This document shows positions 16,920 through 25,672 of a stretch of 64,000 nt of DNA, in pieces (position 1 is the stretch's first letter; the number at the start of each line of letters is the position of its first letter). The notes under the pieces are model-generated. The model ran no database searches and was not told where the DNA came from. It saw only the letters and a list, made by a program, of their open reading frames with translations. The stretch spans positions 49,142 to 113,141 of the forward strand of contig NZ_BCWY01000029.1 of the NCBI RefSeq assembly GCF_001894825.1, written 5' to 3'. A program made the translations under genes and the position numbers. The DNA comes from Rhodococcus jostii NBRC 16295. GTDB lineage: Bacteria; Actinomycetota; Actinomycetes; Mycobacteriales; Mycobacteriaceae.

Positions 16920-18317
16920 TCACCAGGGGATCTGTCCCAGGACGACACCGATCACCAGCATCGACAGCGACACCAGCGCCGCCCGCCACAGCACCTTCTT
17001 GTGATGGTCCGCCAGCGGAACACCGGCAAGGGTCACGAGCAGGAGGATGGCCGGGACGAGGGGGCTCTGCATGTGGAACGTCTGGCCGGTGATGGAGGCA
17101 CGGGCCATCTCGACCGGCTCGATGCCGTACGTGGCCGCCGTCTCGGCGAGGACGGGCATCACGCCGAAGTAGAAGGCGTCGTTGCTCATGAAGAACGTGA
17201 ACGGCAGGCTCAGGATGCCGGTGATGACGGCCAGGTGCGGTCCGAGCGCGGACGGGATGATCTCGAGCAGCCACTGCGCCATCGCCTCGACCATTCCGGT
17301 GCCCTGGAACACGCCGGTGAGAACGGCTGCGGCGAACACCATCGCGACCACGGAGACGATGCTCGACGAGTGGCGGGTGATCGCTTCCTGCTGTTCCTTG
17401 ACCCGCGGGAAGTTCACCGTCAGCGCGATGGAGGCGGCCACCATGAACAGCACCGGAATCGGCAGCACGTCCATCACCAGCACGACGAGCAGCGCCACCG
17501 TCACGAGCGCGTTGAACCACAACAGCTTCGGTCGCAGCGTGGGCCGCTGGGGGTCGAGCCCGTCGACGAAGCCCTGGCCGTCGTCCGAGCCGGCGTCGCC
17601 GGAACCGCCGCCCGTGCCGGGTGCGTCACCGTTGCCGCCGGACTTGGCGAGGCTGCGGCCGGAGCCGGCCGAGACGAGGAGGCGCTCGTCGGTGAGCACG
17701 AGCGTGCCGATGCGGCGGCGTTCGCTGTAGCCGAGCTGGATGGCGAACAGCAGCACCACGACCAGTCCGACCACGAGTGACGGGATCATCGGGACGAACA
17801 CGTCGGACGGTGAGATATTCAGCGCCGCGGCCGCCCGGACCGTCGGGCCACCCCACGGAACGATGTTCATCGCGCCGTTCGCCAGGCCCGCGACCACCGT
17901 GAGCACCACGGGGCTGACCTTCAGCTTCATGTACAGCGGCAGCAGTGCGGACGTCACGATGATGAACGTCGTCGACCCGTCACCGTCCAGCGACACCACC
18001 ATCGCGAGCACCGCGGTACCGACCACGAGCCGCATCGGGTCGTTGCGCACGAGCCGGAGGATGAGTTTCACCAGCGGATCGAACAGGCCGACGTCGATCA
18101 TGATCCCGAAGAAGATGATCGCGAAGAACAGCAACGCGGCGGTCGGCGCGAGCGCCTTGATCCCGTCGGTGATCATGTCGCCGATGCCGAGACCCGCCCC
18201 GGCCGCGATACCGAATGCGACCGGGACGGCGATCAACCCGACCACGGGAGTGGCCCGTTTGGACATGATCAAGAACATGAACACGGCCACCATCAGAAAG
18301 CCGAGTGCTACCAGCAT
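16920..18317 (-). CDS. CitMHS-family citrate-Mg2+/H+ symporter
   Basis: A 465-residue transporter of the CitMHS family, with about 12 hydrophobic segments and the conserved SLDGDGSTTFIIV and NIVPWGGPT stretches. These bear the polar residues of this family in two inverted halves. A Gly/Asp/Ser-rich cytoplasmic loop near residues 230-255 separates the halves. ATG 18317 is preferred because GGAG lies 5 nt before it. Family members import citrate complexed with Mg2+ or Ca2+. The gene is downstream of the TPP-riboswitch operon on the same strand, 120 nt away, so co-expression is possible. Confidence 0.87.
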   Translation of the reverse strand: MLVALGFLMVAVFMFLIMSKRATPVVGLIAVPVAFGIAAGAGLGIGDMITDGIKALAPTAALLFFAIIFFGIMIDVGLFDPLVKLILRLVRNDPMRLVVGTAVLAMVVSLDGDGSTTFIIVTSALLPLYMKLKVSPVVLTVVAGLANGAMNIVPWGGPTVRAAAALNISPSDVFVPMIPSLVVGLVVVLLFAIQLGYSERRRIGTLVLTDERLLVSAGSGRSLAKSGGNGDAPGTGGGSGDAGSDDGQGFVDGLDPQRPTLRPKLLWFNALVTVALLVVLVMDVLPIPVLFMVAASIALTVNFPRVKEQQEAITRHSSSIVSVVAMVFAAAVLTGVFQGTGMVEAMAQWLLEIIPSALGPHLAVITGILSLPFTFFMSNDAFYFGVMPVLAETAATYGIEPVEMARASITGQTFHMQSPLVPAILLLVTLAGVPLADHHKKVLWRAALVSLSMLVIGVVLGQIPW

Positions 18318-18437
18318 TGCCACTCCTCGTCCGAGCTTGCGTCGCGATGTGATCGCGATTACAGCAAGTGTCGGGGGGAAGGGCGCTCACAGTCACTGTT
18401 GCGTTCTTAGAGAAGGTTGTGTTCTTTGTGGTGGCAA

Positions 18438-19733
18438 CTACCGGTGACCCCGGAGATGATCGCGCAGCGTCTCTGTCTCATACTGCGCGCGGAACAGCCC
18501 CCGCTTCTGCAGGACGGGGATCACCTCGTCGACGAACTCGCCGAGGCTGCTCGGGTAGAGCGGAGGCATCAGATTGAACCCGTCCGCCCCGCCGCGGCGG
18601 AACCACACCTCGATCTCGTCGGCGACCGACTCCGGGGTGCCGATCATGGTGCAGTGCCCGCCCCCGGCCGCCAGAGTGCCGAGCAGCGACCGCACGGTGG
18701 GCCGATCCTTCTCGATGATCCGCAGGATCGTGTCGTATCGGCCCTGCGGTCCGGTGAACTCCGACAGCGGCGGCAATGCCGGAACGGGTGCGTCCAATTC
18801 CCAGGCGCTGCAGTCCTGCTGGACGAACATCGACAGCTGTGCCAGCGACTGCTCGACGGGCAGGAGCGCGTCGAGTTCCGCCTTCTTGCGGTGCGCCTCC
18901 TCGGTGGTCGATCCCACGTACGTCACGAGACCGGGCATCACCGTCACCGAGTCGGCGTCACGGCCGGCCGCGCGGATGCGCCGCTTCACGTCCGCGTAGT
19001 AGCTCTGCGCGGCCGTGAGGTCGTAGGCGACGGCGTAAATGCCCTCGGCGCAGCGGGCGGCCAGGTCACGCCCCTGATCGGACGCGCCCGCCTGGAACAG
19101 CACCGGACGGCCCTGCGGTGAGCGCGGCACGTTCAGCGGACCGTCTACCAGAAAGTGCTTGCCCCGATGCTCGACCGGCTTCACCTTGGCCGGATCCGCG
19201 AAGATGCCCTCCCGGTCGAGCACGAGCGCGTCCGGCTCCCACGAATCCCACAGAGCGAGTGCCACATCGACGAATTCCGCGGCACGCGAATAGCGATCGT
19301 CGTGCGGCGGCATCTCCTCGAGTCCGTGATTGCGCGCCTCGGCGTCGAACATGGACGTCACCACGTTCCAGCCGGCACGGCCGCCGCTGATGTGGTCGAG
19401 CGACGCCAGCATCCGGGCGGCGTGGAACGGCGTGTAGAACGTGGTGGACACCGTCGTCACCAGCCCGACCCGCTGCGTTGCCCGCGCCATCGCGGACAGC
19501 GCGGTGAGCGGTTCGAGGAACCACATGCCTCCGGACGCGGGGTCGCGCACCGAATGTCCGTCGGCGAAGAACACCGCGTCGAGGCAGCCCCGCTCCGCGG
19601 TCTGCGCCAACTCCTCGTAGTAGGCGATGTCGCAGAGCCGCTCCACCTGGGACGACGGGTGCCGCCACGCGGCGCCGTGGTGCCCGCAGCTGAAGAGGAA
19701 CGCGTTGAAATGCAGTTGCCGGGTGCCGGTCAT
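18438..19733 (-). CDS. FMN-dependent monooxygenase, NtaA/SnaA/DszA family
   Basis: A 431-residue bacterial luciferase-like flavin monooxygenase. The family start (LHFNAFLFSCGHH), the GRAGWNVVTS motif and the VLFQAGASDQGRDLAA motif identify the NtaA/SnaA/DszA/SoxA group. These enzymes use FMNH2 from a separate reductase to attack chelators, sulfones or heterocycles. It starts 1 nt after the SDR stop, so the two are co-transcribed, and a TPP riboswitch precedes the SDR. Thiamine or a thiazole/pyrimidine derivative is a possible substrate by context only. No flavin reductase is next to it. Confidence 0.87.
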   Translation of the reverse strand: MTGTRQLHFNAFLFSCGHHGAAWRHPSSQVERLCDIAYYEELAQTAERGCLDAVFFADGHSVRDPASGGMWFLEPLTALSAMARATQRVGLVTTVSTTFYTPFHAARMLASLDHISGGRAGWNVVTSMFDAEARNHGLEEMPPHDDRYSRAAEFVDVALALWDSWEPDALVLDREGIFADPAKVKPVEHRGKHFLVDGPLNVPRSPQGRPVLFQAGASDQGRDLAARCAEGIYAVAYDLTAAQSYYADVKRRIRAAGRDADSVTVMPGLVTYVGSTTEEAHRKKAELDALLPVEQSLAQLSMFVQQDCSAWELDAPVPALPPLSEFTGPQGRYDTILRIIEKDRPTVRSLLGTLAAGGGHCTMIGTPESVADEIEVWFRRGGADGFNLMPPLYPSSLGEFVDEVIPVLQKRGLFRAQYETETLRDHLRGHR

Positions 19734-19734
19734 G

Positions 19735-20499
19735 TCAGTCCTTGACCAGTCCGCCGTCGACGACGAGGTTCTGGCCGGTCACCGCACGCGACCACGGGGA
19801 CGCGAAGAACAGCACCGCGTCGGCGAACTCGTCCGGGGTGGTGACCCGCTGCAACGGGGTGCTCGCCGCAATGAGGTCGAACACCTCGTCGGGGGTGGCG
19901 GCGCTGGCGTCGGTGGTGCGGAGCAGCCCGCCCGAGACCATGTTGACGGTGATGCCGTCGGGTCCGAGGTCGGCGGCAAGGGTGCGGGTCAGCGACAGCG
20001 CCGCGGCCTTGGCGGCCGTGTAGTCGTGGTACGGGACGACGGGGTTCTGGAAGAGGTTGGTCCCGATGTTCACGATCCGGCCGAACCCGAGCGCACGCAT
20101 GCCCGGCAGCGCAGCCTGCGTGGTGTGCAGGGTCGCCTTCACGCTGCCGCGCAACTGCGCGTCGAACGCGTCCCACGTGATGACGTCCGCCTTGTCCCGG
20201 GCGTCGCCGTTGAAGGAGAAGTCGGCGAGGGCATTGTTGATCACCGTGGTCACCGGTGATCCGAAGTGCTCCTCCGCGGCAGCGAACAGCGTCGCCACCT
20301 CCGCGGAATCGGTGACATCGGCACGGAGGGCGACCGCGCGGTCCGGGCCGAGTGACGCCGCGAGTTCCTCCGCCGCATCCCGGCTGTTCCGGTAGTTCAC
20401 GACCACGCGCGCGTTCTGCGCCGCGAACGACCGCACGATGGCGGCGCCCAGGCCGCGCCCACCGCCGGTCACCAGGACGATCTGCTTGTCGAGCTGCAT
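19735..20499 (-). CDS. Short-chain dehydrogenase/reductase, riboswitch-controlled
   Basis: A 254-residue SDR with the cofactor motif TGGGRGLG (residues 11-18), NNA and the catalytic YTAAK. The usual active-site Ser region reads NIGTN, so Thr or Asn replaces the common Ser. The C-terminus ends in the family VDGGLVKD. The ATG at 20499 follows GGAAGGTGAC. It is the first gene after the TPP riboswitch and is coupled to the FMN monooxygenase gene. It most likely oxidises or reduces a hydroxyl or carbonyl group of the monooxygenase substrate or product. Confidence 0.87.
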   Translation of the reverse strand: MQLDKQIVLVTGGGRGLGAAIVRSFAAQNARVVVNYRNSRDAAEELAASLGPDRAVALRADVTDSAEVATLFAAAEEHFGSPVTTVINNALADFSFNGDARDKADVITWDAFDAQLRGSVKATLHTTQAALPGMRALGFGRIVNIGTNLFQNPVVPYHDYTAAKAAALSLTRTLAADLGPDGITVNMVSGGLLRTTDASAATPDEVFDLIAASTPLQRVTTPDEFADAVLFFASPWSRAVTGQNLVVDGGLVKD

Positions 20500-20559
20500 T
20501 GCTGTCACCTTCCGTTCGGTCGGCGACGAGACATCGGATGAGCGCATACGGCCGTCTCC

Positions 20560-20649
20560 GCGACATCCCTTCGCCGGCATTACCCAGTTCAGGTTCGACG
20601 GGTGTGTTCTCAGCCGCTCGGATCGTCTCCGGGCAGCACCCCGTGTCAC
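20560..20649 (-). promoter_or_regulatory. TPP riboswitch (THI element)
   Basis: The minus strand contains the TPP aptamer core in order: ACACGGGGTGC, then GGCTGAGA, then ACCCGTCGAACCTGA, CTGGGTAATGCC and GCGAAGGGA. P1 is closed by GTGACA (20649-20644) pairing with TGTCGC (20565-20560). The aptamer ends about 60 nt before the SDR start. The ribosome site of the SDR (GGAAGGTGACAG) repeats the P1 strand GTGACA, so strand exchange with the P1 3' strand is possible. TPP binding usually turns expression off. Confidence 0.93.
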
Positions 20650-20690
20650 TCGCGAACAGTGTAAGCCCAATCACCGTTTCCATTTCTTGA

Positions 20691-20715
20691 TTGTGCACAA
20701 CCTGGTTGTGTGCAA
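20691..20715. promoter_or_regulatory. Tandem OhrR-type operators
   Basis: A perfect palindrome TTGTGCACAA (20691-20700) is followed by a near-copy TTGTGTGCAA (20706-20715), with centres 15 bp apart and the second ending 10 bp before the ohrR start. This is the usual position for an autoregulated MarR/OhrR operator. The same interval is upstream of the divergent riboswitch transcript. Confidence 0.6.
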
Positions 20716-20725
20716 CTATTCAGTG

Positions 20726-21178
20726 GTGACCGACAACCTCGCCCTCGACCGCCAGGTGTGCTTCGCCCTGTACTCGGCTTCCCGAGCCATGACGGCGAGA
20801 TACCGGTCGATGCTCGACACGTTGGGAGTGACCTACCCGCAGTACCTGGTGCTGCTGGTGCTCTGGGAACGGGACGGTCGCGGAGTCCGTGAGATCTGCG
20901 ACGCCCTCGACCTCGACACCGGCACTCTGTCGCCGCTGCTCAAGAGGCTCGACACCCTGGGCCTGGTCGAACGGCGGCGCGACTCGGCGGACGAGCGCCG
21001 CGTCGGAATCCACCTCACCGAGAAGGGTGCGGCTCTCCGCGCCGCCGCGGAGGGCATTCCCGCGGAACTCGCCCTCTCGACGGGCATGGACGTCGACGAA
21101 CTCGTCGCCCTCCGCGACACCCTGTCGCGGCTCACCGAATCGCTCCACAGCGTCAACACCCCTACAGGAGAGAAGTAA
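20726..21178 (+). CDS. ohrR: OhrR-type MarR regulator
   Basis: A 150-residue MarR/OhrR regulator. The N-terminal sensor Cys is at residue 12 ([15 protein letters not shown]), followed by the winged helix ([38 protein letters not shown]) and a basic wing ([15 protein letters not shown]). Organic peroxide oxidises the Cys and releases the DNA. The ohr gene starts 2 nt after its stop. Start GTG 20726 is chosen; the adjacent GTG at 20723 would add one residue. Tandem palindromes just upstream support autoregulation. Confidence 0.9.
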   Translation: MTDNLALDRQVCFALYSASRAMTARYRSMLDTLGVTYPQYLVLLVLWERDGRGVREICDALDLDTGTLSPLLKRLDTLGLVERRRDSADERRVGIHLTEKGAALRAAAEGIPAELALSTGMDVDELVALRDTLSRLTESLHSVNTPTGEK

Positions 21179-21180
21179 CC

Positions 21181-21603
21181 ATGAACATCGTCTACACCGC
21201 CGAAGCCCTCGCCACCGGAGAAGGCCGCAACGGACACGCCCGCACGTCGGACGGCCGGCTCGACCTGAACCTCGCCATCCCCACCGAGATGGGCGGATCC
21301 GGCGACGGCACCAACCCCGAGCAGCTGTTCGCCGCCGGATACGCGGCGTGCTTCCACTCCGCACTCCAGCTGGTCGGCCGTCAGGCCAAGGCGAATGTCG
21401 CCGACTCGGCCGTCGGCGCCCGCGTCGGCATCGGCGCCACGGACGGCGGCGGATTCGGTCTCGCCGTCACCCTCGAGGTCTCGCTCCCCCACCTGCCGCG
21501 CGAAGAGGCGCTCGAGCTGACGGAGAAGGCGCACCAGGTGTGCCCGTATTCCAACGCCACCCGCGGCAACATCGACGTCACCCTCGAGGTCACGGAAGAC
21601 TGA
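21181..21603 (+). CDS. ohr: Organic hydroperoxide resistance protein Ohr
   Basis: A 140-residue Ohr/OsmC-family thiol peroxidase with both catalytic cysteines: C57 in [10 protein letters not shown] and C121 in [13 protein letters not shown]. The latter stretch is diagnostic for Ohr. It detoxifies organic hydroperoxides in the cytosol, reduced by lipoylated proteins. It is paired with ohrR in one transcript. The ATG at 21181 follows GGAGAGAAG. Confidence 0.95.
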   Translation: MNIVYTAEALATGEGRNGHARTSDGRLDLNLAIPTEMGGSGDGTNPEQLFAAGYAACFHSALQLVGRQAKANVADSAVGARVGIGATDGGGFGLAVTLEVSLPHLPREEALELTEKAHQVCPYSNATRGNIDVTLEVTED

Positions 21604-21624
21604 GAATCCCGCGCGGGCGTCGGG

Positions 21625-22503
21625 TCACCCGAACTTGTACTCGACGCCCGTCAGGTTCTCCGACAACGACCAGAGCGCGCCGGCGGTCTGCTCGTCCCGG
21701 GACTTCTTGTTGGAGCCCACCACTTTCGGGTGGCCACGCTGCTCGAACAGTCCGTCCGGCCCGATGTAGCTTCCGCCGATCACGTCGGGGGCGGTGGCCG
21801 CGTACAGCATCGGCAGCGCTCCCATCTCGGCGGACTGCGCAAAGATCCGATTGCCGACGGCCATCAGCTTGTCCTGCACGGACTCGGTGTGCGCCTGCAG
21901 ATTGGTCGACGCGTATCCGGGGTGCGCGGCCACCGCCTTGACGGGAGACCCCACTGCGGCGAGCCTGCGCTGCAACTCGTACGTGAACAGCAGATTCGCG
22001 AGCTTCGACTGCCCGTACGCGCTCCACCGGTTGTACTTGCGGTGTTCCCAGTTGAGATCGTCGAGGTGGATCGTTCCCGCCTGATGCGCCGCACTCGACA
22101 TCGTGGCGACACGATCGGTGATCTTGTCGAGCAGCAGTCCGGTCAACGCGAAGTGCCCGAGATGGTTTGTGCCGATCTGCATTTCGAAGCCGTCGGCGGT
22201 CTTGCGCTGCGGCACCGCCATCACACCGGCGTTGTTCACGAGCACGTCGACGGACTCGACGCCCGCCGCGAACTCCTGCACGGAGGCGAGGTCGGAGAGA
22301 TCGAGACGGCGCACCTCGGCGTCGGCGCCGATCGATCGCGCGACCACCTCCCCCTTGTGGGTGTTACGGCAGGCGAGCACGACGTGCGCCCCCGCCTTGC
22401 CCAGAGCCCGCGCCGCCACCTCCCCCAGACCGCTGTTGGCGCCCGTCACGACGAACGTGCGGCCGCGCTGATCGACGATGTCCGAAGCTGTCCACTTGGT
22501 CAT
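21625..22503 (-). CDS. SDR oxidoreductase, retinol-dehydrogenase-like
   Basis: A 292-residue SDR. It has TGANSGLG (cofactor), NNAG, active-site YGQSK and the [13 protein letters not shown] helix of the RDH/WW-oxidoreductase-like subgroup. It is convergent with ohr (21 nt) and 40 nt downstream of the CocE-like gene on the same strand. In actinobacteria these proteins are common and their substrates mostly unknown. No signal peptide is seen. Confidence 0.85.
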   Translation of the reverse strand: MTKWTASDIVDQRGRTFVVTGANSGLGEVAARALGKAGAHVVLACRNTHKGEVVARSIGADAEVRRLDLSDLASVQEFAAGVESVDVLVNNAGVMAVPQRKTADGFEMQIGTNHLGHFALTGLLLDKITDRVATMSSAAHQAGTIHLDDLNWEHRKYNRWSAYGQSKLANLLFTYELQRRLAAVGSPVKAVAAHPGYASTNLQAHTESVQDKLMAVGNRIFAQSAEMGALPMLYAATAPDVIGGSYIGPDGLFEQRGHPKVVGSNKKSRDEQTAGALWSLSENLTGVEYKFG

Positions 22504-22543
22504 GGGGTCAACCCTACGGACGTCGGGACGCGGCGTGAACCCG

Positions 22544-24586
22544 TCACCACGCCTGCATCCCGACCAACGGCAGGTTGAGGAAACTCGGCCGGTCCGGCGA
22601 CAACGCGACGTGCTGCGGCTTCAGGTGGCTGTCGGCCAGCATCGGTCCGAGCGGCAGATACCGGGGAATGCTCCCAGCGTACACGTCGACTCGCAGCCGG
22701 TGCCCCGGCGCGAGCACCGCGTCGGTAGGCACGAAGTTGATGTCCACCGGCGTCACCTCGCCCGGCACCAGCGGCTGCCGGGACTCCACCGTCAGATAGT
22801 GGTGGGGCTCGGTGTAGTCGCCGTTCGCGGACTTCGTGCTCTTCGAATCGTCCACGGCCCGCAGGGAAGCGGTGAGGGCACCGTTGGTGAGCGGTGTCGA
22901 CGTGCCGTCGGGCGCGACGTCGTTCAGGGTCACCGCCCAGAACCCGTCCCGGGTGTCGAGCACCGTTTCGAGATGCAGGTTGACCGGACCCGACAGCTCG
23001 GTCGGCTGGGTGACGGGTGCACTGGTGAACGTGAGACCCTCGGCCTCGTTGAAGCGGGAGTCCTTGCTGCACACCGATCCGAGGACGACGGCGGCGCCCG
23101 CGGTGCCCTGTACGCCGTCGCGGGAGCAGAGCCCGCGCAGCCCCGGTGCGACGGTGAGTTGCGCTGCGTCGCCGGGTTTCGCCGCGACCAGGCTGCCGTC
23201 GTGCGCGGCGTGCCCGGCGGTGCCGCTGGCGGCGCCCGACAGGTACATCCGCTGATAGTCGACGCCGGCGCGCGGGAACTGATCGGTGGTGGTCCAGCCG
23301 TTGCCCTGCTGATACAGCGTGACCGGGCCGTACCCGTCGATTCCGTTGTCGACGCCCTTGAGCCACTTGTCGAACCACGCGCGTTCGAGGACGTCGAGTC
23401 GCGGCGGCGCACCCTGCTCGCCGAAACCACCGCCGAACGAGATGTGGTAGGCGTCGCTCATGATCAGCTGCTTCTCGCCGGCCGGCAGCGGGATGTCGTT
23501 GTAGACGCGCGGCTCACTGTTCGCGAAGATGTCGTGCCAGGCGCCGTACAGCATGGTCGGCACCTGAATGTTCCCCGCCTGCGCCTTGCGCTCCTCGTAG
23601 AACTGGCCGTCCTGCGCCACCCGCAACGTTCCGGCGTCGAGATCGCCGATGTTCGTCGCGGTCATGGCCGCGATCAGCGCGGGGAACAGCGTCAGCGGAT
23701 CCCGCAACCGGTCCTGCAGCCACTGCTGGTCGAAGCGGCCCTGCGCGAGAGCCTGGACGTCGGGGACGAACTTGAGACCGTTGACCAGCGACAGCCACAG
23801 CGGCATGAATCCCACCCCGAGCCCGGCACCGGTTCCGACGATGTCGCGCAGCAGGTCGTTGCCCGGTTCGGTCGGGAAGATCGCCTTCAACGCCGTCGGC
23901 TGATGCCCCGCGGCCTGCAGCGAGTTGATTCCCGAGTACGACACCCCGGCCATGCCGACCGTGCCGTCGGACCAGCCCTGTTTGCTCATCCAGTCGATGA
24001 TCTCGACGGAGTCCTGCTGTTCGAGCGGGCCGAGCGCCTGCCATTCCCCCTGAGAGAACCCGGTGCCGCGCGCATCGACCACCACCTGGGTGTAGCCGTT
24101 CCGGACGAGGTCGCGGTTGATGCCGAAGACGCGCATGCCGCCACCGGAGAGAACCTTCGCCGCTTCGCCGACACCGTCGAACGGTGTGCCGGCGAGGTCG
24201 AAGGAATTCACCAGGTCCACCACGGTGTCTTCGAGCCCCGGCACCGCGAACACGGAATCGACGACGTTGCCGACCAGTTTCGTGTACGGCGTGACGTTGA
24301 GGATCGAGGGCATCCTCGTGTCGATCGGCGTGCCGGAGGCGTCCGCGGGTCGATAGACGTTGGCCTTCAGCACCGTTCCGTCGCTCATCGTGATGGGAAC
24401 GTCCCAGTCGATCGCGATCACCGGGTATTCGGGTGGTGCATCGACCGTCGCGTTCCACTGTGCACCCGCCGCCCCGCCCGTCGGATCCGCCGACGCCGTC
24501 AGGCCCGGGACGACGGCGAACCCCGCCGCCACCACCAGAGCCACTGCCACTGCCCCCGGGCGAAACGCCCCTCGACGCACGATCAC
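22544..24586 (-). CDS. Secreted CocE/X-prolyl-dipeptidyl-peptidase-like hydrolase
   Basis: A 680-residue exported hydrolase. The signal peptide ends ASA before DPTG (about residue 33). The alpha/beta hydrolase domain has the PepX/CocE nucleophile motif GVSYSG (Ser 216) and the [10 protein letters not shown] oxyanion region. A C-terminal jelly-roll domain follows from about residue 490 ([27 protein letters not shown]). Family members are Xaa-Pro dipeptidyl peptidases, cocaine esterases and glutaryl acylases. A disulfide pair is likely from the Cys residues in LRGLCSRDG and GSVCSKD. Substrate unknown; likely cell-surface or secreted. Confidence 0.87.
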   Translation of the reverse strand: MIVRRGAFRPGAVAVALVVAAGFAVVPGLTASADPTGGAAGAQWNATVDAPPEYPVIAIDWDVPITMSDGTVLKANVYRPADASGTPIDTRMPSILNVTPYTKLVGNVVDSVFAVPGLEDTVVDLVNSFDLAGTPFDGVGEAAKVLSGGGMRVFGINRDLVRNGYTQVVVDARGTGFSQGEWQALGPLEQQDSVEIIDWMSKQGWSDGTVGMAGVSYSGINSLQAAGHQPTALKAIFPTEPGNDLLRDIVGTGAGLGVGFMPLWLSLVNGLKFVPDVQALAQGRFDQQWLQDRLRDPLTLFPALIAAMTATNIGDLDAGTLRVAQDGQFYEERKAQAGNIQVPTMLYGAWHDIFANSEPRVYNDIPLPAGEKQLIMSDAYHISFGGGFGEQGAPPRLDVLERAWFDKWLKGVDNGIDGYGPVTLYQQGNGWTTTDQFPRAGVDYQRMYLSGAASGTAGHAAHDGSLVAAKPGDAAQLTVAPGLRGLCSRDGVQGTAGAAVVLGSVCSKDSRFNEAEGLTFTSAPVTQPTELSGPVNLHLETVLDTRDGFWAVTLNDVAPDGTSTPLTNGALTASLRAVDDSKSTKSANGDYTEPHHYLTVESRQPLVPGEVTPVDINFVPTDAVLAPGHRLRVDVYAGSIPRYLPLGPMLADSHLKPQHVALSPDRPSFLNLPLVGMQAW

Positions 24587-24670
24587 TTCGAACCCCCGTG
24601 AAATCCTCCGATGACGCGCCTCAGCGACCAGTCAGGGTGGTCCGCGTCACAAACTTACCGGATAGTAACC

Positions 24671-25627
24671 ATGAGTCCCCCGGCGGTCAACGACGGATTT
24701 CCGCACCCTCTCGACTACCGTGACGGAGTGCCCGACGCCCCACTTCCCGTCCGCGACGGCCTCAACCCGACGCGGCTGAGAATGCCGGACACCGGCTCGT
24801 GGCCCACCGTGCTCGAATACCTCGTCGCGCGGTTTCCGCACGACGAGAGCCGCCTGCGCGAAAAGGTCGCCACGTCGGAAGTGGTCGACGAGCGCGGGCT
24901 GCCCATCACCGCGGCCACACCGTTCGCGCCCCGCAGATTCGTGTACCTGTACCGGGATCCGCCGGTCGAGAAGCGGGTCCCGTTCGAGATCGAGATCCTC
25001 CACCGCGACGAGAACCTCCTCGTCGTCGACAAACCGCACTTCCTGGCCAGCACCCCGCGCGGCGCGTACATCGCCGAGTCGGCGCTGGTCCGGTTGCGCC
25101 GGGACCTCGACCTGCCGGAACTGACACCAGCGCACCGACTCGACCGCTTGACCGCCGGGGTGCTGATCTTCACCGTGCGACGGGAGGTCCGGCGCGACTA
25201 CCAGTCGCTGTTCGATCAGCGCCGGGTGATCAAGGAGTACGAGGCGGTCGCCCGGTACGACCCCGATCTCGCGCTGCCCGCCACCGTCCGCAGTCGCATC
25301 GTGAAGGAGCGGGGCGTGCTGAAGGCGTACGAGGCGGACGGTCCCGCCAACAGCGAGAGCCGCATCGAACTTCTCGAGGTCCACGGCGAAACCGCGCGGT
25401 ACCGACTGCTGCCGCACACCGGCAAGACGCACCAGTTGCGGCTGCACATGAGCTCGCTCGGCATCCCGATCCACGGCGACAACTTCTACCCCGACTTCTA
25501 CGACGTTGCCGCCGACGATTATTCGACGCCGCTGCGGCTGCTGGCCCGGTCCGTCGAGTTCGCCGACCCGATCTCGGGGGACCTTCGCCGCTTCATGAGC
25601 CGGCGCACTCTCGACTGGCCGGGCTGA
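24671..25627 (+). CDS. RluA-family RNA pseudouridine synthase
   Basis: A 318-residue pseudouridine synthase with catalytic Asp 158 in HRLDRLTAGVL. The PHTGKTHQLRLHM motif of the RluA family is also present, and the N-terminal part resembles the extension of actinobacterial RluA-like enzymes. ATG 24671 is chosen, without a clear ribosome site (GGATAGTAACC precedes), so it may be leaderless. It converts uridine to pseudouridine in rRNA or tRNA; the exact target position cannot be told. It is divergent from the CocE-like gene. Confidence 0.88.
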   Translation: MSPPAVNDGFPHPLDYRDGVPDAPLPVRDGLNPTRLRMPDTGSWPTVLEYLVARFPHDESRLREKVATSEVVDERGLPITAATPFAPRRFVYLYRDPPVEKRVPFEIEILHRDENLLVVDKPHFLASTPRGAYIAESALVRLRRDLDLPELTPAHRLDRLTAGVLIFTVRREVRRDYQSLFDQRRVIKEYEAVARYDPDLALPATVRSRIVKERGVLKAYEADGPANSESRIELLEVHGETARYRLLPHTGKTHQLRLHMSSLGIPIHGDNFYPDFYDVAADDYSTPLRLLARSVEFADPISGDLRRFMSRRTLDWPG

Positions 25628-25672
25628 CCTCGCGTTCTTTCCCTCACCCCGGTCAGGCGGAAGGATGGTGAC

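Noticed and set aside
19735..20670. 311-codon version of the riboswitch-controlled SDR
   Set aside because: The N-terminal extension is a translation through the TPP aptamer. The SDR fold starts at ATG 20499, which has a ribosome site.
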